DNA of 64,000 bases from the NCBI RefSeq assembly GCF_024746835.1, contig NZ_CP080531.1, positions 1,984,001 through 2,048,000 on the forward strand. Direction: 5' to 3'. The position numbers were made by a program, and so were the translations under genes. This document shows positions 29,015-40,366 of this stretch, one piece after another. Numbering within the stretch: position 1 is the stretch's first letter; the number at the start of each line of letters is the position of its first letter. This stretch comes from Mesorhizobium sp. AR02 (GTDB lineage Bacteria; Pseudomonadota; Alphaproteobacteria; Rhizobiales; Rhizobiaceae). The notes under the pieces are model-generated. The model had not been told where the DNA came from. It worked only from the letters and a program-made list of their open reading frames with translations, and did not search any database.

Positions 29015-29917
29015 CTATCCCTGCAATCGCCCGAGATTGTCGGCGAAGCGCTGGACCATTGCGAGGCCAATCTCATTGGGCCGCATCGCTGGCGCCCGAT
29101 CCTGTATGGCGATGCCGGCGCGGGCGCCGAACAGCCGCTTGCCGTAGCAGATCAGGTTCTCGATGCCTTGCATGACGAAGACCGCTGCCGGCAGCATTTT
29201 GGCATACTCGGCCTCGGCTGCAGCTTCGTCTCCGGCGCGAAACGCCTCATAGGCGCGCACGGCATGGTCGATGCAGTCCGGCGCCAGGATCATGCCGCGG
29301 CAGCCGATGCGGAAATTGTCGACCAATTCCAGCCCGCCGCGCCCGTTGAAGACGGGAAGCCGGCCTTCGGTGCGTTCGATCAGGCCGGCAATGTCGGTGA
29401 CCGGACCCTCGCCCTTGATCAACCTGATGTTGGTGTGAAGCGTATCGAGGTCGCGGATTTCGTCAGATGTCAGGCCACGGCCGAAAAAGGCCGGCGCATT
29501 CTGGATCGCCACCGGCAGGTCGGTGGCTTCGGCGACGCGGCCGAAGAAGCGCATGTATTCTGACGCCCCGTAGGATCCCCCAGGCGGCTGCAGGATCACC
29601 CAGTCGGCGCCGACGCTTTCGGCGTGGCGCACCTGTGCGACCTGCTCGGCAACCGAAGACCCAAAGATAGTGAAGGCGAGCGGCACCTTGCCGGCAGTGT
29701 CCTCCGCCGTCCAGTCCATGATTGTTCGGCGCTCGGCCTCGGTCAACTTGGCAACTTCCGTGGCGAGGCCAAGTGCCGCCATGCCATGCACGCCGCTCGC
29801 CAGGCAAATCCCGCCCTGCCTGCGCATTGCCGCGCGGTCGAGTTTTTCCTGGCCGTCGAACAGGGCGTAGAGGATGGCGTGGATGCCGTGGAAATCATCG
29901 GGCCGGAACTTTGGCAT
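29015..29917 (-). CDS. Dihydrodipicolinate synthase/N-acetylneuraminate lyase family protein
   Basis: This 300-residue TIM-barrel enzyme belongs to the class I aldolase DHDPS superfamily. The start MPKFRPDDFHGIHAILYALF and the Schiff-base lysine region NIRLIKGEGP are visible. As the last gene of a sugar-acid operon it is more likely a 2-keto-3-deoxy sugar acid aldolase or dehydratase than a lysine biosynthesis enzyme. Its ATG is 10 bp beyond the dehydratase stop. In the known non-phosphorylative arabinose pathway a DHDPS-family enzyme acts on 2-keto-3-deoxyarabonate, but no semialdehyde dehydrogenase gene is adjacent. Confidence 0.85.
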   Translation of the reverse strand: MPKFRPDDFHGIHAILYALFDGQEKLDRAAMRRQGGICLASGVHGMAALGLATEVAKLTEAERRTIMDWTAEDTAGKVPLAFTIFGSSVAEQVAQVRHAESVGADWVILQPPGGSYGASEYMRFFGRVAEATDLPVAIQNAPAFFGRGLTSDEIRDLDTLHTNIRLIKGEGPVTDIAGLIERTEGRLPVFNGRGGLELVDNFRIGCRGMILAPDCIDHAVRAYEAFRAGDEAAAEAEYAKMLPAAVFVMQGIENLICYGKRLFGARAGIAIQDRAPAMRPNEIGLAMVQRFADNLGRLQG

Positions 29918-29927
29918 CCATTCGCCC

Positions 29928-31640
<1,713 letters not shown>

Positions 31641-31655
31641 GGTTTTTTCCGAAAT

Positions 31656-32435
31656 TCAGGCGGGATGCTGCAGCTGGCTCAGCCCGCCATCGACGACGAG
31701 CGTGGCCGCGTTCATGAACGGGCACTCGTCGGAAATCATGAAGACAGCGGCGAGCGCGATCTCGCGCGCCGAGGCGATGCGGCCGCCTGGATGCAGCGCC
31801 ATGGTGTTGGCGCGCGCCAATGCCGGATCGGCAAAGCTATTCCAGTAGTCGATCGCCTTCTGCGTCTCGACATAGCCGGGCGCCAGCGCATTCACGCGCA
31901 CGCCCTGCCCCGCATATTCGAGCGCCAGCGACTTGGTCAGGCCGAGCAGCGCGTGCTTGGCGACGGGATAGGGGAAGGTATGCGGGATGATGGTGAAGCT
32001 GTGCGTCGAGGCAATGTTGAGGATGGCGCCGCCGCCGCTGGCGATCATGCCTGGCAGCACCGCCTTGCTGCAATTCCAGGCGCCCTTGACGTTGACGTCG
32101 AAATTGCGGTTCCATTCTTCCTCGGTCGCCTCGAGCGGCGTCGAGAATACGTTCATGCCGGCATTGTTGATCAGCGCGTTGATCGGCCCGATCTCGGCGG
32201 TTGCCTGCTGAACGGCAGCATGGATCGCGGCCCCGTCGCTGATGTCGGCTGTTGCATGGCCGACATCACCCTTCGATGCGGCCAGGCCGGCAACGGTCTT
32301 GTTCAGAAGCTCACCGTCCTGATCAACCAGAAACAGCCTTGCCCCTTCGGCCAGACAGGCCTCGGCGATGGCCAGCCCGATGCCTTGCGCGGCACCCGTG
32401 AGGAAGATGCGTTTGCCGGACAGGCGCTCAGCCAT
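31656..32435 (-). CDS. Short-chain dehydrogenase/reductase
   Basis: This 259-residue SDR has the NAD motif TGAAQGIGLAIAEA, NNAGMNVFSTPLEATEEEW and the catalytic YPVAK. Its place between the transporter and dehydratase genes suggests it oxidises the imported sugar (sugar 1-dehydrogenase) or a derived acid. I used the ATG at 32435 because GGAG precedes it by 8 bases; a GTG at 32444 is in frame but lacks this signal. Confidence 0.9.
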   Translation of the reverse strand: MAERLSGKRIFLTGAAQGIGLAIAEACLAEGARLFLVDQDGELLNKTVAGLAASKGDVGHATADISDGAAIHAAVQQATAEIGPINALINNAGMNVFSTPLEATEEEWNRNFDVNVKGAWNCSKAVLPGMIASGGGAILNIASTHSFTIIPHTFPYPVAKHALLGLTKSLALEYAGQGVRVNALAPGYVETQKAIDYWNSFADPALARANTMALHPGGRIASAREIALAAVFMISDECPFMNAATLVVDGGLSQLQHPA

Positions 32436-32459
32436 CGCTGTCACTCCAGGGAAAACGGA

Positions 32460-33410
32460 TCAACGCCGGCCCAATGCCGACGAGCGCAGATTGTCGAGCA
32501 GCACGGCAAGCAGCAAGATCACGCCACGCACAATGTACTGATAGAAGGCCGGAATGTTGAGCAGGTTCATGGCGTTCTCGGCAATGCCCATGATCAGCAC
32601 GCCGACGATGACGCCCGACATGGTGGCGCGGCCGCCAGCGAGCGAAACGCCGCCGAGCACGCAGGCCGAGATGACCGAAAGCTCGAGCCCGACCGCCGCA
32701 TTGGGCTGACCCGAAGTGATGCGCGACGCCAACAAGATGCCGGCGATGCCGCAGACGACGCCCTGCAGCGCGAAGATCCAGATGCGTGTCCTGTCGACAT
32801 TGACGCCGGCCAGCCGCGAAGCTTCCGGATTGCCGCCAATGGCGAGCGTGTTCTTGCCGAAGACGGTGCGGTTCAAGACGAAGCCGAAGATGCCGAAGAG
32901 CACGGCCAGCACCCAGATCGGCGTCGGGATGCCGAGCAATTTCGACAGCGCCAGCTGGTAGAAATCCGGGCTGTTGATGCCGACGGCGCGGCCGTCGGAT
33001 GCAATCAACGCCAGGCCGCGCACGATCTGCATGGTGGCGAGCGTCGTGATCAGCGCGTTGATGCGGAATTTGGCGATGACGACGCCGTTGATGAAGCCGA
33101 CGAAAGCGCCGCAAGCGATCGCCGCAAGCAAGCCGAGCAGGATCGAGCCTGTGTAGTTCGACGCCATCACCGCGACCATGCCGGCAAAGGCGACGATCGA
33201 GCCGACCGACAGGTCGAAGTCGCGCGCGGCGAGGCAGAACATCATGGTGCAGGCGACGATGCCGACGGTGACCACCGACTGCAGCAGGCCAAGCATGTTG
33301 CGGTCGGTGAGGAAGTTCGGCACCAGAGCCGACACCAGCGCGAAGGCGACGATGAAGATGACGACGAGCCCCTGTTCGCCGAGCAGGATTTTCTTCAACT
33401 GGTCGGTCAT
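32460..33410 (-). CDS. araH: L-arabinose-type ABC transporter permease
   Basis: This 316-residue membrane protein matches AraH. It contains CLAARDFDLSVGSIVAFAGM, the conserved signature loop, and VISACVLGGVSLAGGRATMS near the C-terminus, with 8-10 hydrophobic segments. The ATG at 33410 follows the AraG-type stop by 11 bp; upstream in-frame codons overlap araG and are not homologous. Confidence 0.92.
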   Translation of the reverse strand: MTDQLKKILLGEQGLVVIFIVAFALVSALVPNFLTDRNMLGLLQSVVTVGIVACTMMFCLAARDFDLSVGSIVAFAGMVAVMASNYTGSILLGLLAAIACGAFVGFINGVVIAKFRINALITTLATMQIVRGLALIASDGRAVGINSPDFYQLALSKLLGIPTPIWVLAVLFGIFGFVLNRTVFGKNTLAIGGNPEASRLAGVNVDRTRIWIFALQGVVCGIAGILLASRITSGQPNAAVGLELSVISACVLGGVSLAGGRATMSGVIVGVLIMGIAENAMNLLNIPAFYQYIVRGVILLLAVLLDNLRSSALGRR

Positions 33411-33421
33411 GCCAAAAGTCC

Positions 33422-34933
33422 TCAGGAAGCGATCGCGTCGGGGGTTTTCGTGTCTGGGAGGGCGGCGGCCAGGATCGCCTTCTCGGCGAACTGGTCCCGC
33501 GTAAGTTCGGCGCTGACGCGTCCGCCGCACATCACCAGGACGCGATCGCAAATGCCCATCACCTCCGGCAGTTCGGACGAGACGACGACGATCGCCATGC
33601 CGTCTTCGGCAAGCTGGTAGAGCAGTTCGTAGATTTCCGCTTTGGCGCCGACGTCGATGCCGCGCGTCGGCTCGTCGACGATGAGCACCCGCACGCCCTG
33701 CTCCGACAGCCAGCGGCCGAGGATGACTTTCTGCTGGTTGCCACCGGAGAGGTTGATGATGTCCTGCTTGCGCGAGGGCGTGCGCACCTTGAGCTTCTTG
33801 ATAAAGGTCTCGGCGGTGGTGATCTCGCTGGCGCGGTTGAGCACGCCGAAGCGCGTGTGATGCCGCCGCGAGGAGATGTTGATGTTTTCCTCGATCGAGC
33901 GGCCCTGGATGATGCCGTCATGCTTGCGGTCTTCCGAACACAGCACGATGCCGGCGCGGATCGCGTCATGCGGATCGGTGGCGCGGGCAATCTTGCCGTC
34001 CACGCTGGTCGTACCGCCCGAGCGCGGGTCGGCGCCAAAGACCAGCCGCATCAGTTCGGAGCGCCCGGCGCCGATCAACCCGAAGAAGCCGACGATCTCG
34101 CCGGCACGGGCTTCGAAGCTGGCCGGCGTCATCAGTTTGGGGCCGCTGAGATTGTCGACCTTTAGGCGGACGTCTCCCGCCTTGCGTGGACGAAAACCCC
34201 AGATGTCGGAGATTTCGCGGCCGACCATTTCGGCGACGACCTGGTCGCGCGTGACACCTTTCAGCGAAGCGTGGTGCGCCGCGAGCTTGCCGTCGCGCAG
34301 CACGGTCAGGCTGTCGCAGAGGCGAAACACCTCGTCCAGCCGATGCGAGACATAGATGATAACCTTGCCCTCGCCTCGCAGTCGGTTGATCAGGGCAAAC
34401 AGGATTTCGCTTTCGCGCGACGACAGCGACGAGGTCGGCTCGTCCAGCGCGATGACGCGCGCGTCGAGCATAACCGCCTTGGCGATCTCCACCATCTGGC
34501 GCTCGCCGATGGACAGCGTCTTGACCTTGCGGCGCATGTCGATGTCGATGCCCGCCGATCTCAGCTTGGCGCCGACATCGTCCAGCATCCGGCGGCCGGC
34601 GATGATACCGGCGCTGGCGGGGAAGCGGCCGAGGCTGAGGTTTTCGGCAACGGTCAACTCGGGGACGAGTTGCAGTTCCTGGTGGATGACGATGACGCCA
34701 TTGTCGAAGGCATCCCTTGTCGATGAATAGGCCTGGACCTTGCCGTCGATGCGGATCTCGCCTTCGTCGGCATGCTGGTCGCCGGACAAGATCTTGATCA
34801 GGGTGGATTTGCCGGCGCCATTCTCGCCCATCAGCCCATGCACGGCGCCCTTGTCGACGCCGAAGGAGACGTCCGACAGCGCCTTGACGCCCGGATAGGT
34901 CTTGGTGATGCGCGAGAAGTCGAGAAAGGACAC
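33422..34933 (-). CDS. araG: L-arabinose-type ABC transporter ATP-binding protein
   Basis: This 503-residue protein has two ABC domains. The first has Walker A GENGAGKST and signature LSIGERQMVEIAKAV; the second has [15 protein letters not shown] and Walker B VLIVDEPTRGID. Size and motifs agree with AraG (about 504 residues). I chose a GTG start at 34933 because AGAAGGAT lies upstream and SFLDFSRITKTYPGVKALSD is the family's N-terminus. Confidence 0.93.
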   Translation of the reverse strand: MSFLDFSRITKTYPGVKALSDVSFGVDKGAVHGLMGENGAGKSTLIKILSGDQHADEGEIRIDGKVQAYSSTRDAFDNGVIVIHQELQLVPELTVAENLSLGRFPASAGIIAGRRMLDDVGAKLRSAGIDIDMRRKVKTLSIGERQMVEIAKAVMLDARVIALDEPTSSLSSRESEILFALINRLRGEGKVIIYVSHRLDEVFRLCDSLTVLRDGKLAAHHASLKGVTRDQVVAEMVGREISDIWGFRPRKAGDVRLKVDNLSGPKLMTPASFEARAGEIVGFFGLIGAGRSELMRLVFGADPRSGGTTSVDGKIARATDPHDAIRAGIVLCSEDRKHDGIIQGRSIEENINISSRRHHTRFGVLNRASEITTAETFIKKLKVRTPSRKQDIINLSGGNQQKVILGRWLSEQGVRVLIVDEPTRGIDVGAKAEIYELLYQLAEDGMAIVVVSSELPEVMGICDRVLVMCGGRVSAELTRDQFAEKAILAAALPDTKTPDAIAS

Positions 34934-34972
34934 GGACGTCGATCCTTCTGGTGTGGCCCTTGTTGAGCCATG

Positions 34973-35008
34973 ACAAACAGACGGCGGGATGGGCCGCCGC
35001 CTGTTTGT
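34973..35008 (-). promoter_or_regulatory. Two-part hairpin between araF and araG
   Basis: ACAAACAG (34973-34980) pairs with CTGTTTGT (35001-35008), with an inner CGGCGG/CCGCCG stem. It lies in the 85 bp gap after araF, the abundant binding-protein gene. Without a T-tract on the minus strand it is more likely an mRNA stabiliser or partial terminator that keeps araF expression above araG; this is inferred. Confidence 0.5.
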
Positions 35009-35018
35009 ACAGGGAGGA

Positions 35019-36008
35019 TTATTCGATGCCGAGGCCCTGGCGGACCTTCTGGTAGTCGTCGCGCTTGGCCAGCGCACCGGAGGTCAAGGTCAGCTTCGCC
35101 GGTTCCTTGTTGTTGGCGACCCAGTCATACATGTTGAGCGCCGTCTCGTAGCCATGGCGCTTCGGCGAGATGATCACCGTGCCGACAAAGCCGGTGGCGG
35201 TCGGCTTCTTGAACTCGTTGATCGCCGAATCCGCGCCGCCGATGCCGACGCCGATCATGCCGTCAGCCGGAATGCCGACGCTTTCGGAAGCGCGCACTGC
35301 GCCCAGAACCGCCTCGTCATTGAGGCCGAAGGAAACCCACTTCTTGATGTCGGCATGGGCGTTGAGCACGACCGTTGCGGCATTGAGTGCGGCTTCGGTG
35401 TCGGTCTTGGCCTGCGGCGCGTCGAAGATGTTCCCGGCCTTGAAGCCGTTCGCCTTGAGCACCGAGATGGCGCCTTCGACACGGTCGACGGCGGTCGGCA
35501 ACTGATCGTAGGAGACGCGAATGGCGCCGACCTCGTCGACCTTCCAGCCGCGCGCCTTCATTTCATCGACGATCGCCTGGCCGACGGCCTCACCGATCTT
35601 GGTCGCCGAGATGCCCATATGCGGCACGTCTTCCAGCGCCTTGCCGTCGGCACCGACCAGGCGGTCGTCGACGGTCATCAGCTTGAGATTGTTGGCGGCG
35701 GCCTTGGCGACGATGCCGGGGCCGAGCTTCACATCAGGCGTGCAGACGATGAAACCCTGGGCGCCCTGAGCGCCGAGATTGTCGATCGCCGACATCAGCT
35801 TCTCACCGTCCTCGGCGCCGATCTTGACCAGGGTAAAGCCCTTTTCCTTGGCGGCCTGGTCGGCGAACTTCCATTCGTCCTGGAACCACGGCTCCTCGGG
35901 CTGTTTGACGATGAAACCGATCTTGGTGTCCTGAGCATATGCAGCGATGGTCGTGACGGACAGCACGGCAAGCGCGCCCGCGACGAGCGCGGTCTTCAAA
36001 AGTCGCAT
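35019..36008 (-). CDS. araF: L-arabinose-type ABC transporter substrate-binding protein
   Basis: This 329-residue periplasmic protein opens with a signal peptide ending near AAYAQ. The mature start TKIGFIVKQPEEPWFQDEWK is nearly that of E. coli AraF, and SAIDNLGAQGAQGFIVCTPD also matches; the length is the same. It binds L-arabinose or a related sugar such as galactose. The ATG at 36008 is preceded by GGGAGG. It is the first gene of the araFGH-SDR-dehydratase-DHDPS operon. Confidence 0.93.
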   Translation of the reverse strand: MRLLKTALVAGALAVLSVTTIAAYAQDTKIGFIVKQPEEPWFQDEWKFADQAAKEKGFTLVKIGAEDGEKLMSAIDNLGAQGAQGFIVCTPDVKLGPGIVAKAAANNLKLMTVDDRLVGADGKALEDVPHMGISATKIGEAVGQAIVDEMKARGWKVDEVGAIRVSYDQLPTAVDRVEGAISVLKANGFKAGNIFDAPQAKTDTEAALNAATVVLNAHADIKKWVSFGLNDEAVLGAVRASESVGIPADGMIGVGIGGADSAINEFKKPTATGFVGTVIISPKRHGYETALNMYDWVANNKEPAKLTLTSGALAKRDDYQKVRQGLGIE

Positions 36009-36068
36009 GATTACCTCCCAGCGATAGGCCGGGCGCTCGGCCCGGGTGTTGGAGTCTCTAATTGTTTT

Positions 36069-36099
36069 TATCATACTCGTCAATTGATCTGGTATGATA
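36069..36099. promoter_or_regulatory. Inverted repeat TATCATAC-N15-GTATGATA between araF and the GntR gene
   Basis: Perfect 8 bp arms lie at 36069-36076 and 36092-36099 in an AT-rich intergenic region. The site is about 60 bp upstream of araF and 110 bp upstream of the FadR-type GntR gene. The symmetry and place suggest that the GntR protein binds here to control both directions. The long spacer could mean two half-operators. Confidence 0.5.
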
Positions 36100-36209
36100 A
36101 TTAAGCTACATGCTCTGACCAGGGATCGCTGGCGCAAATCATCCGCATCCGGTAAGGCCGGGCCGGTTGTGCGAAATCAGCGGGTTCGCCGCCTTGGAGG
36201 AGGGCTGAG

Positions 36210-37007
36210 GTGACCGAAACTTCTAAGAAGGCTTCACGCGACACGGCCACCCGCCGCCCGCGCGTCATGCCCGATGTGACCAAGGCGCTTGCCTCCGACA
36301 TCTTTTCCGGACGCTATCCGGCGGGAGCGTCCCTGCCGACCGAAAACGAACTCGGCGTCGAATATGGCGTCAGCCGCACGGTCATTCGCGAAGCCCTGAA
36401 GGTGCTGGCCGCGAAAGGGCTGGTGCTGTCGCGGCCGCGCATCGGCACGGTTGTATGTGAACAGGACAACTGGAACATCATCGACCCGCAAGTACTGGCC
36501 TGGCACGCGCCGCATGCGCTCGACGACAAGCTGTTCGACGCCATCCTGGAAACGCGCCGGGCCATCGAGCCCCTGGTCGCCGAGCTTGCCGCCACGCGCG
36601 CGACGCTGCAGGAGATCGCCGACCTCGAAGCCGCCTGGCGCGGCATGGCGGGCGCCGGTGAGGATCTCGTTGCCTTCTCGCGCTCCGACATCGCTTTCCA
36701 CCAGATCGTCTATGCGGCGAGCCACAACCCGATCTTCCGCCAGATCGGCAATCTGATCGACACAGGATTGAAATTCTCGCTGGAAGCGACGGCAACGATT
36801 TCGCTCGACCGGCGCATGGAAGCCGTGGCGGCGCATCGCGAGGTGGTGGAGGCGCTGCGCATGCGCGACGCCGAGGCGGCGCGAGGTGCTGCAGACCGGA
36901 TCCTCGACCTTGCGGCGCGCGACCTCGTCAGCGCCAAGAAACTCAAGAACAACCTCGACCTTGCGGCGCGCGACCTCGTCAGCGCCAAGAAACTCAAGAA
37001 CAACTGA
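36210..37007 (+). CDS. FadR/GntR family transcriptional regulator with duplicated C-terminus
   Basis: This 265-residue regulator starts at a GTG behind GGAGGAGGG. It has a GntR winged helix with [20 protein letters not shown] and an FCD domain with [20 protein letters not shown]. It is divergent from araF and upstream of dgoD, fitting control of sugar-acid catabolism; close family members sense galactonate or similar acids. Its last 34 residues are two identical 17-residue copies of [17 protein letters not shown], from a 51 bp tandem duplication. The FCD domain itself is complete, so function may be kept. Confidence 0.9.
   Translation: MTETSKKASRDTATRRPRVMPDVTKALASDIFSGRYPAGASLPTENELGVEYGVSRTVIREALKVLAAKGLVLSRPRIGTVVCEQDNWNIIDPQVLAWHAPHALDDKLFDAILETRRAIEPLVAELAATRATLQEIADLEAAWRGMAGAGEDLVAFSRSDIAFHQIVYAASHNPIFRQIGNLIDTGLKFSLEATATISLDRRMEAVAAHREVVEALRMRDAEAARGAADRILDLAARDLVSAKKLKNNLDLAARDLVSAKKLKNN
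36903..37004. repeat. 51 bp perfect tandem duplication at the 3' end of the GntR gene
   Basis: Two identical 51 bp units lie at 36903-36953 and 36954-37004, both in frame and ending right before the TGA. No substitutions separate them, so the event is recent or is maintained by slippage. Confidence 0.95.
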
Positions 37008-37014
37008 GACCAGC

Positions 37015-38163
37015 ATGAAAATCACCGCGCTCACCACCTACATCGTCCCGCCACGCTGGCTGTTCCTGAAGATCGAGACCGATGCCGGCGTCACCGGTTG
37101 GGGCGAGCCGGTGGTCGAAGGCCGGGCGCTGACCGTCGAGGCGGCGGTCAAGGAGCTTGGCGACTATCTCATCGGCAAGGACCCTCGCCTGATCGAAGAC
37201 CACTGGACGGTGATGCATCGCGGCGGCTTCTATCGCGGCGGGCCGATCCTGATGAGCGCCATTGCCGGCATCGACCAGGCGCTGTGGGACATCAAGGGCA
37301 GGGCGCTCGGCGTGCCCGTGCACGAACTGCTCGGCGGAAAGCTGCGCGACAGTATCAAGGTCTATTCCTGGATCGGCGGCGACCGGCCGGCCGAAGTGGC
37401 GGCGGGCGCCAAGGAAGTGGTTTCGCGAGGCTTCCTGGCGCTGAAGATGAACGGCACCGAGGAGCTGCAGATCGTCGACAGCCACGACAAGATCGATGCC
37501 GCCGTGGAACGGGTCGCCATGGTGCGCGAGGCTGTCGGCCCCAATATCGGCATCGCCGTCGATTTCCACGGCCGCGTGCACCGGCCGATGGCGCGCATCC
37601 TGGTCAAGGAACTGGAGCCCTACCGGCTGATGTTCATCGAGGAGCCGGTGCTCAGCGAAAATCGCGAGGCGCTGAAGGAGATCGCCGCCCTCGGCTCGAC
37701 GCCGATCGCGCTCGGCGAACGGCTCTACAGTCGCTGGGACTTCAAGTCGGTGTTCGAGGAAGGCGTCGTCGACATCATCCAACCCGACCTGTCGCATGCC
37801 GGCGGCATCACCGAATGCCGCAAGATCGCGGCGATGGCGGAAGCCTATGACGTGGCCGTCGCGCCGCACTGCCCGCTTGGGCCGATCGCGCTCGCCGCCT
37901 GCCTGCAGCTCGATGCGGTCAGCTACAACTGCTTCATCCAGGAGCAGAGCCTCGGCATCCACTACAACGCCGCCAACGACCTGCTCGACTACGCCGCCAA
38001 CAAGGACGTTTTCCGCTACGAGGATGGCTATGTCGCCATCCCCGATGGTCCGGGCCTGGGTGTCGAGATCGACGAGGAGTATGTCAAGGAACGCGCCAAG
38101 GAGGGCCACCGCTGGCGCAACCCGATCTGGCGCCACAAGGACGGCTCCTTCGCCGAGTGGTGA
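37015..38163 (+). CDS. dgoD: Galactonate dehydratase (mandelate racemase/enolase superfamily)
   Basis: This 382-residue enzyme matches D-galactonate dehydratase, which makes 2-keto-3-deoxygalactonate. Visible are [20 protein letters not shown], the metal-binding [34 protein letters not shown], and the catalytic-His segment [20 protein letters not shown]. It starts 7 bp after the GntR stop, so the two form one transcription unit. It would feed the same 2-keto-3-deoxy acid pool as the minus-strand operon. Confidence 0.92.
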   Translation: MKITALTTYIVPPRWLFLKIETDAGVTGWGEPVVEGRALTVEAAVKELGDYLIGKDPRLIEDHWTVMHRGGFYRGGPILMSAIAGIDQALWDIKGRALGVPVHELLGGKLRDSIKVYSWIGGDRPAEVAAGAKEVVSRGFLALKMNGTEELQIVDSHDKIDAAVERVAMVREAVGPNIGIAVDFHGRVHRPMARILVKELEPYRLMFIEEPVLSENREALKEIAALGSTPIALGERLYSRWDFKSVFEEGVVDIIQPDLSHAGGITECRKIAAMAEAYDVAVAPHCPLGPIALAACLQLDAVSYNCFIQEQSLGIHYNAANDLLDYAANKDVFRYEDGYVAIPDGPGLGVEIDEEYVKERAKEGHRWRNPIWRHKDGSFAEW

Positions 38164-38797
38164 TGGGGTGTTGGTCTAGCAAGCGGAGCGTGTAGGGCTG
38201 CCGCCGAAACCGCCCGAGACGAGCGCGAACGGTGGACCGAGCGACCCATTCACCGGCTGTGGTTGGCTGAGAGACTGTTTGGTGGTGGAGGCAGTCAGGA
38301 GCGAACGAGTCTCGGCTGGGATTTTCCCTGATATAGTCCAAAAACAGGGAAAACCCAGCGAATCCGGCTTCTCTTGGACTTTTCGACCCCAAATATCGAC
38401 GCAATATCGTGGACTTAGGCTCCTTTTCCCTAAGCAGTTAACAGGGTGACTTTTAGGATTTAACAGGGACCGTTAATCCTCCCAGGGGGCTCCGCAGCCA
38501 TTTTGTCGTGTAGTGAAATCGTCCTATTCCAGACCTCAGTGGACTAGCGTCAAGGACAACCCTCTTGACGAGCGGCAGTAACTAGAGTTTCCATAATCCA
38601 GGCCGTGTGTGGATTGGGAAGATCTGCCGTACCGAATGGCCGCGCCTTAGGGTGGAATGTTCTGAGACTGACGAGACTTCTACAGGAAACTGTGTCGGCA
38701 TAGCTTCCCAGCTTCTGTGCCGAAAGGAAGCCTCCGAGCGCGCGGCGCCGGAGGCTATTTTTACGCCTTCGACGCCTCCAATTGGCTGGAGGCACCA
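38164..38797. other. Gene-free junction between the sugar locus and the accessory region
   Basis: I see no credible gene in these 634 bases. The only structure is a set of short repeats: a TTTTCCCTG/CAGGGAAAA dyad and two TTAACAGGG direct copies (38438 and 38460). The base composition drops and the style of the DNA changes here, so this may hold the left border of an inserted region. No tRNA or integrase gene is present. Confidence 0.6.
38322..38353. repeat. 9 bp inverted repeat TTTTCCCTG...CAGGGAAAA
   Basis: Perfect arms at 38322-38330 and 38345-38353 enclose 14 bases. It occurs in the junction downstream of dgoD. It could be a dgoD terminator-like stem or a remnant of a mobile palindromic repeat. 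Confidence 0.5.
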
Positions 38798-40294
38798 ATG
38801 GCAGTTATACGAACCAAGAAGCAAGTTGACCGGCTTGAAGCGATTAACGCGAAGGCCGATCGAAGGCTCGCTTCATTGAGCGACATCGCTCGACATTCGC
38901 CCTCATCACAACCTGGCGAAAAACCCTCCCTTTCCCCTGCGACCCATTCACCGGTGATCGAGCAGATCCCGCCGGCCAGGCTCAAGCCGCATCCTTCGAA
39001 CGCAAAAACGCATTCCAAAAAACAAATCGGGCAGATCGCCAGGAGTGTGAAGCGGTTCGGGTTTCAGAGCCCGGTGATCATCAATGCCGACAATGTCGTC
39101 CTTGCCGGTCACGGCCGGATCGAGGCTGCAAAGTTACTTGGCTTGGCTCTCATTCCCTGCCTTCGGGTCACTGGCCTCTCCGATGCCGAGGAACGCGCCT
39201 TCGTCATCGCCGACAACAAGATCGCGGCGAATGGAGGTTGGGACCGGGGCATCCTTGCAGAAAGCTTGCATGCCCTAATGCTTGACTTGCCGCAACTGGA
39301 GATTCCGGACGACTTATCGATCACGGGATTTGAGAGCGGCGAGATCGAGGCAATCCTGTCCGATCATGAGCTTTCCGCAGCCGACCCCGCAGATGATATC
39401 GGCGTCGCTCCAGCAGGCAGCCCTATCGTCACTCGCCGTGGAGATCTTTGGCTGCTCGGCGACCATCGCCTGGTCTGCGGCGACGCTCGGGACCCTGCTT
39501 CGGTGGACAAACTTATGGCCGGCAAATGTGCCGATGTCGCGATAATCGACCCACCCTGGAATGTCGAGGTCACCGGACATATCGGTGGCCGGGGAAAAAC
39601 GCGGCATGCCGAGTTCGCCTTTGCTTCCGGCGAGATGAACGGTCGCCAGTATCGCCGCTTCCTGGCAGCCTCGCTGAAACGACTGATGGCGGCCTGCAAG
39701 GACGGTGCGCTCATTTATGTCTTCATCGATTGGAGACATATCGAGGTTCTGTGCGAAGTTGGGCGCACCGCCGGTCTCGTGCTGCGCAATATCTGCATTT
39801 GGAACAAGACCACTCCGGGACAAGGATCGTTCTATCGATCTGCGCATGAACTGGTCGTTGTGTTCCAAAAACCTGGGGCGGCGGCGGTCAACAACATCGC
39901 ACTGGGCAAGTTCGGCAGGTCCAGAACCAACGTTTGGACATTTGCCTCTCCTAACAAATTCAAGGATACCAACGACCCGCTCAGTGGGCATCCGACTCCG
40001 AAACCGGTCACGATGATCGCCGAAGCGATCAAGGACGCATCACACCGCCGCGGCATCGTTCTCGATAGTTTTTTGGGATCGGGCACCACCATCCTGGCCG
40101 CCGAGAAGGTCGGTCGGCTCGGCTACGGCATCGAGTACGAGCCGGTCTACTGCGATCTGTCCATTCGGCGATGGCAGGCATTCACCGGCAAAGACGCCGT
40201 CCTGTCGACGACCGGCCAGACGTTCGATGAGATCGCAGCGGCAGCTCAACCGAATGGGCCGCCAGCAATACTCAAAGCGCCTTTTTCTGTCTGA
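38798..40294 (+). CDS. ParB-like domain/DNA adenine methyltransferase fusion
   Basis: This 498-residue protein joins a ParB/Srx-like domain (about 55-145, with SPVIINADNVVLAGHGRIEA) to a DNA methylase. The methylase has catalytic motif IV DPPW at 251-254 and the AdoMet motif FLGSGTT at 425-431, so it is the permuted beta-type N6-adenine or N4-cytosine class. It has no restriction partner nearby and heads a phage-like trio with DUF5681 and terminase genes. The ATG at 38798 has GGAGG 6 bases upstream. Confidence 0.9.
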   Translation: MAVIRTKKQVDRLEAINAKADRRLASLSDIARHSPSSQPGEKPSLSPATHSPVIEQIPPARLKPHPSNAKTHSKKQIGQIARSVKRFGFQSPVIINADNVVLAGHGRIEAAKLLGLALIPCLRVTGLSDAEERAFVIADNKIAANGGWDRGILAESLHALMLDLPQLEIPDDLSITGFESGEIEAILSDHELSAADPADDIGVAPAGSPIVTRRGDLWLLGDHRLVCGDARDPASVDKLMAGKCADVAIIDPPWNVEVTGHIGGRGKTRHAEFAFASGEMNGRQYRRFLAASLKRLMAACKDGALIYVFIDWRHIEVLCEVGRTAGLVLRNICIWNKTTPGQGSFYRSAHELVVVFQKPGAAAVNNIALGKFGRSRTNVWTFASPNKFKDTNDPLSGHPTPKPVTMIAEAIKDASHRRGIVLDSFLGSGTTILAAEKVGRLGYGIEYEPVYCDLSIRRWQAFTGKDAVLSTTGQTFDEIAAAAQPNGPPAILKAPFSV

Positions 40295-40366
40295 ACGAGC
40301 AGTCGCTTGATGACGCCGCTGAAGGCGGTCTGCTGCACAAACCCAATTCGAAAATAGAGTACGTTC

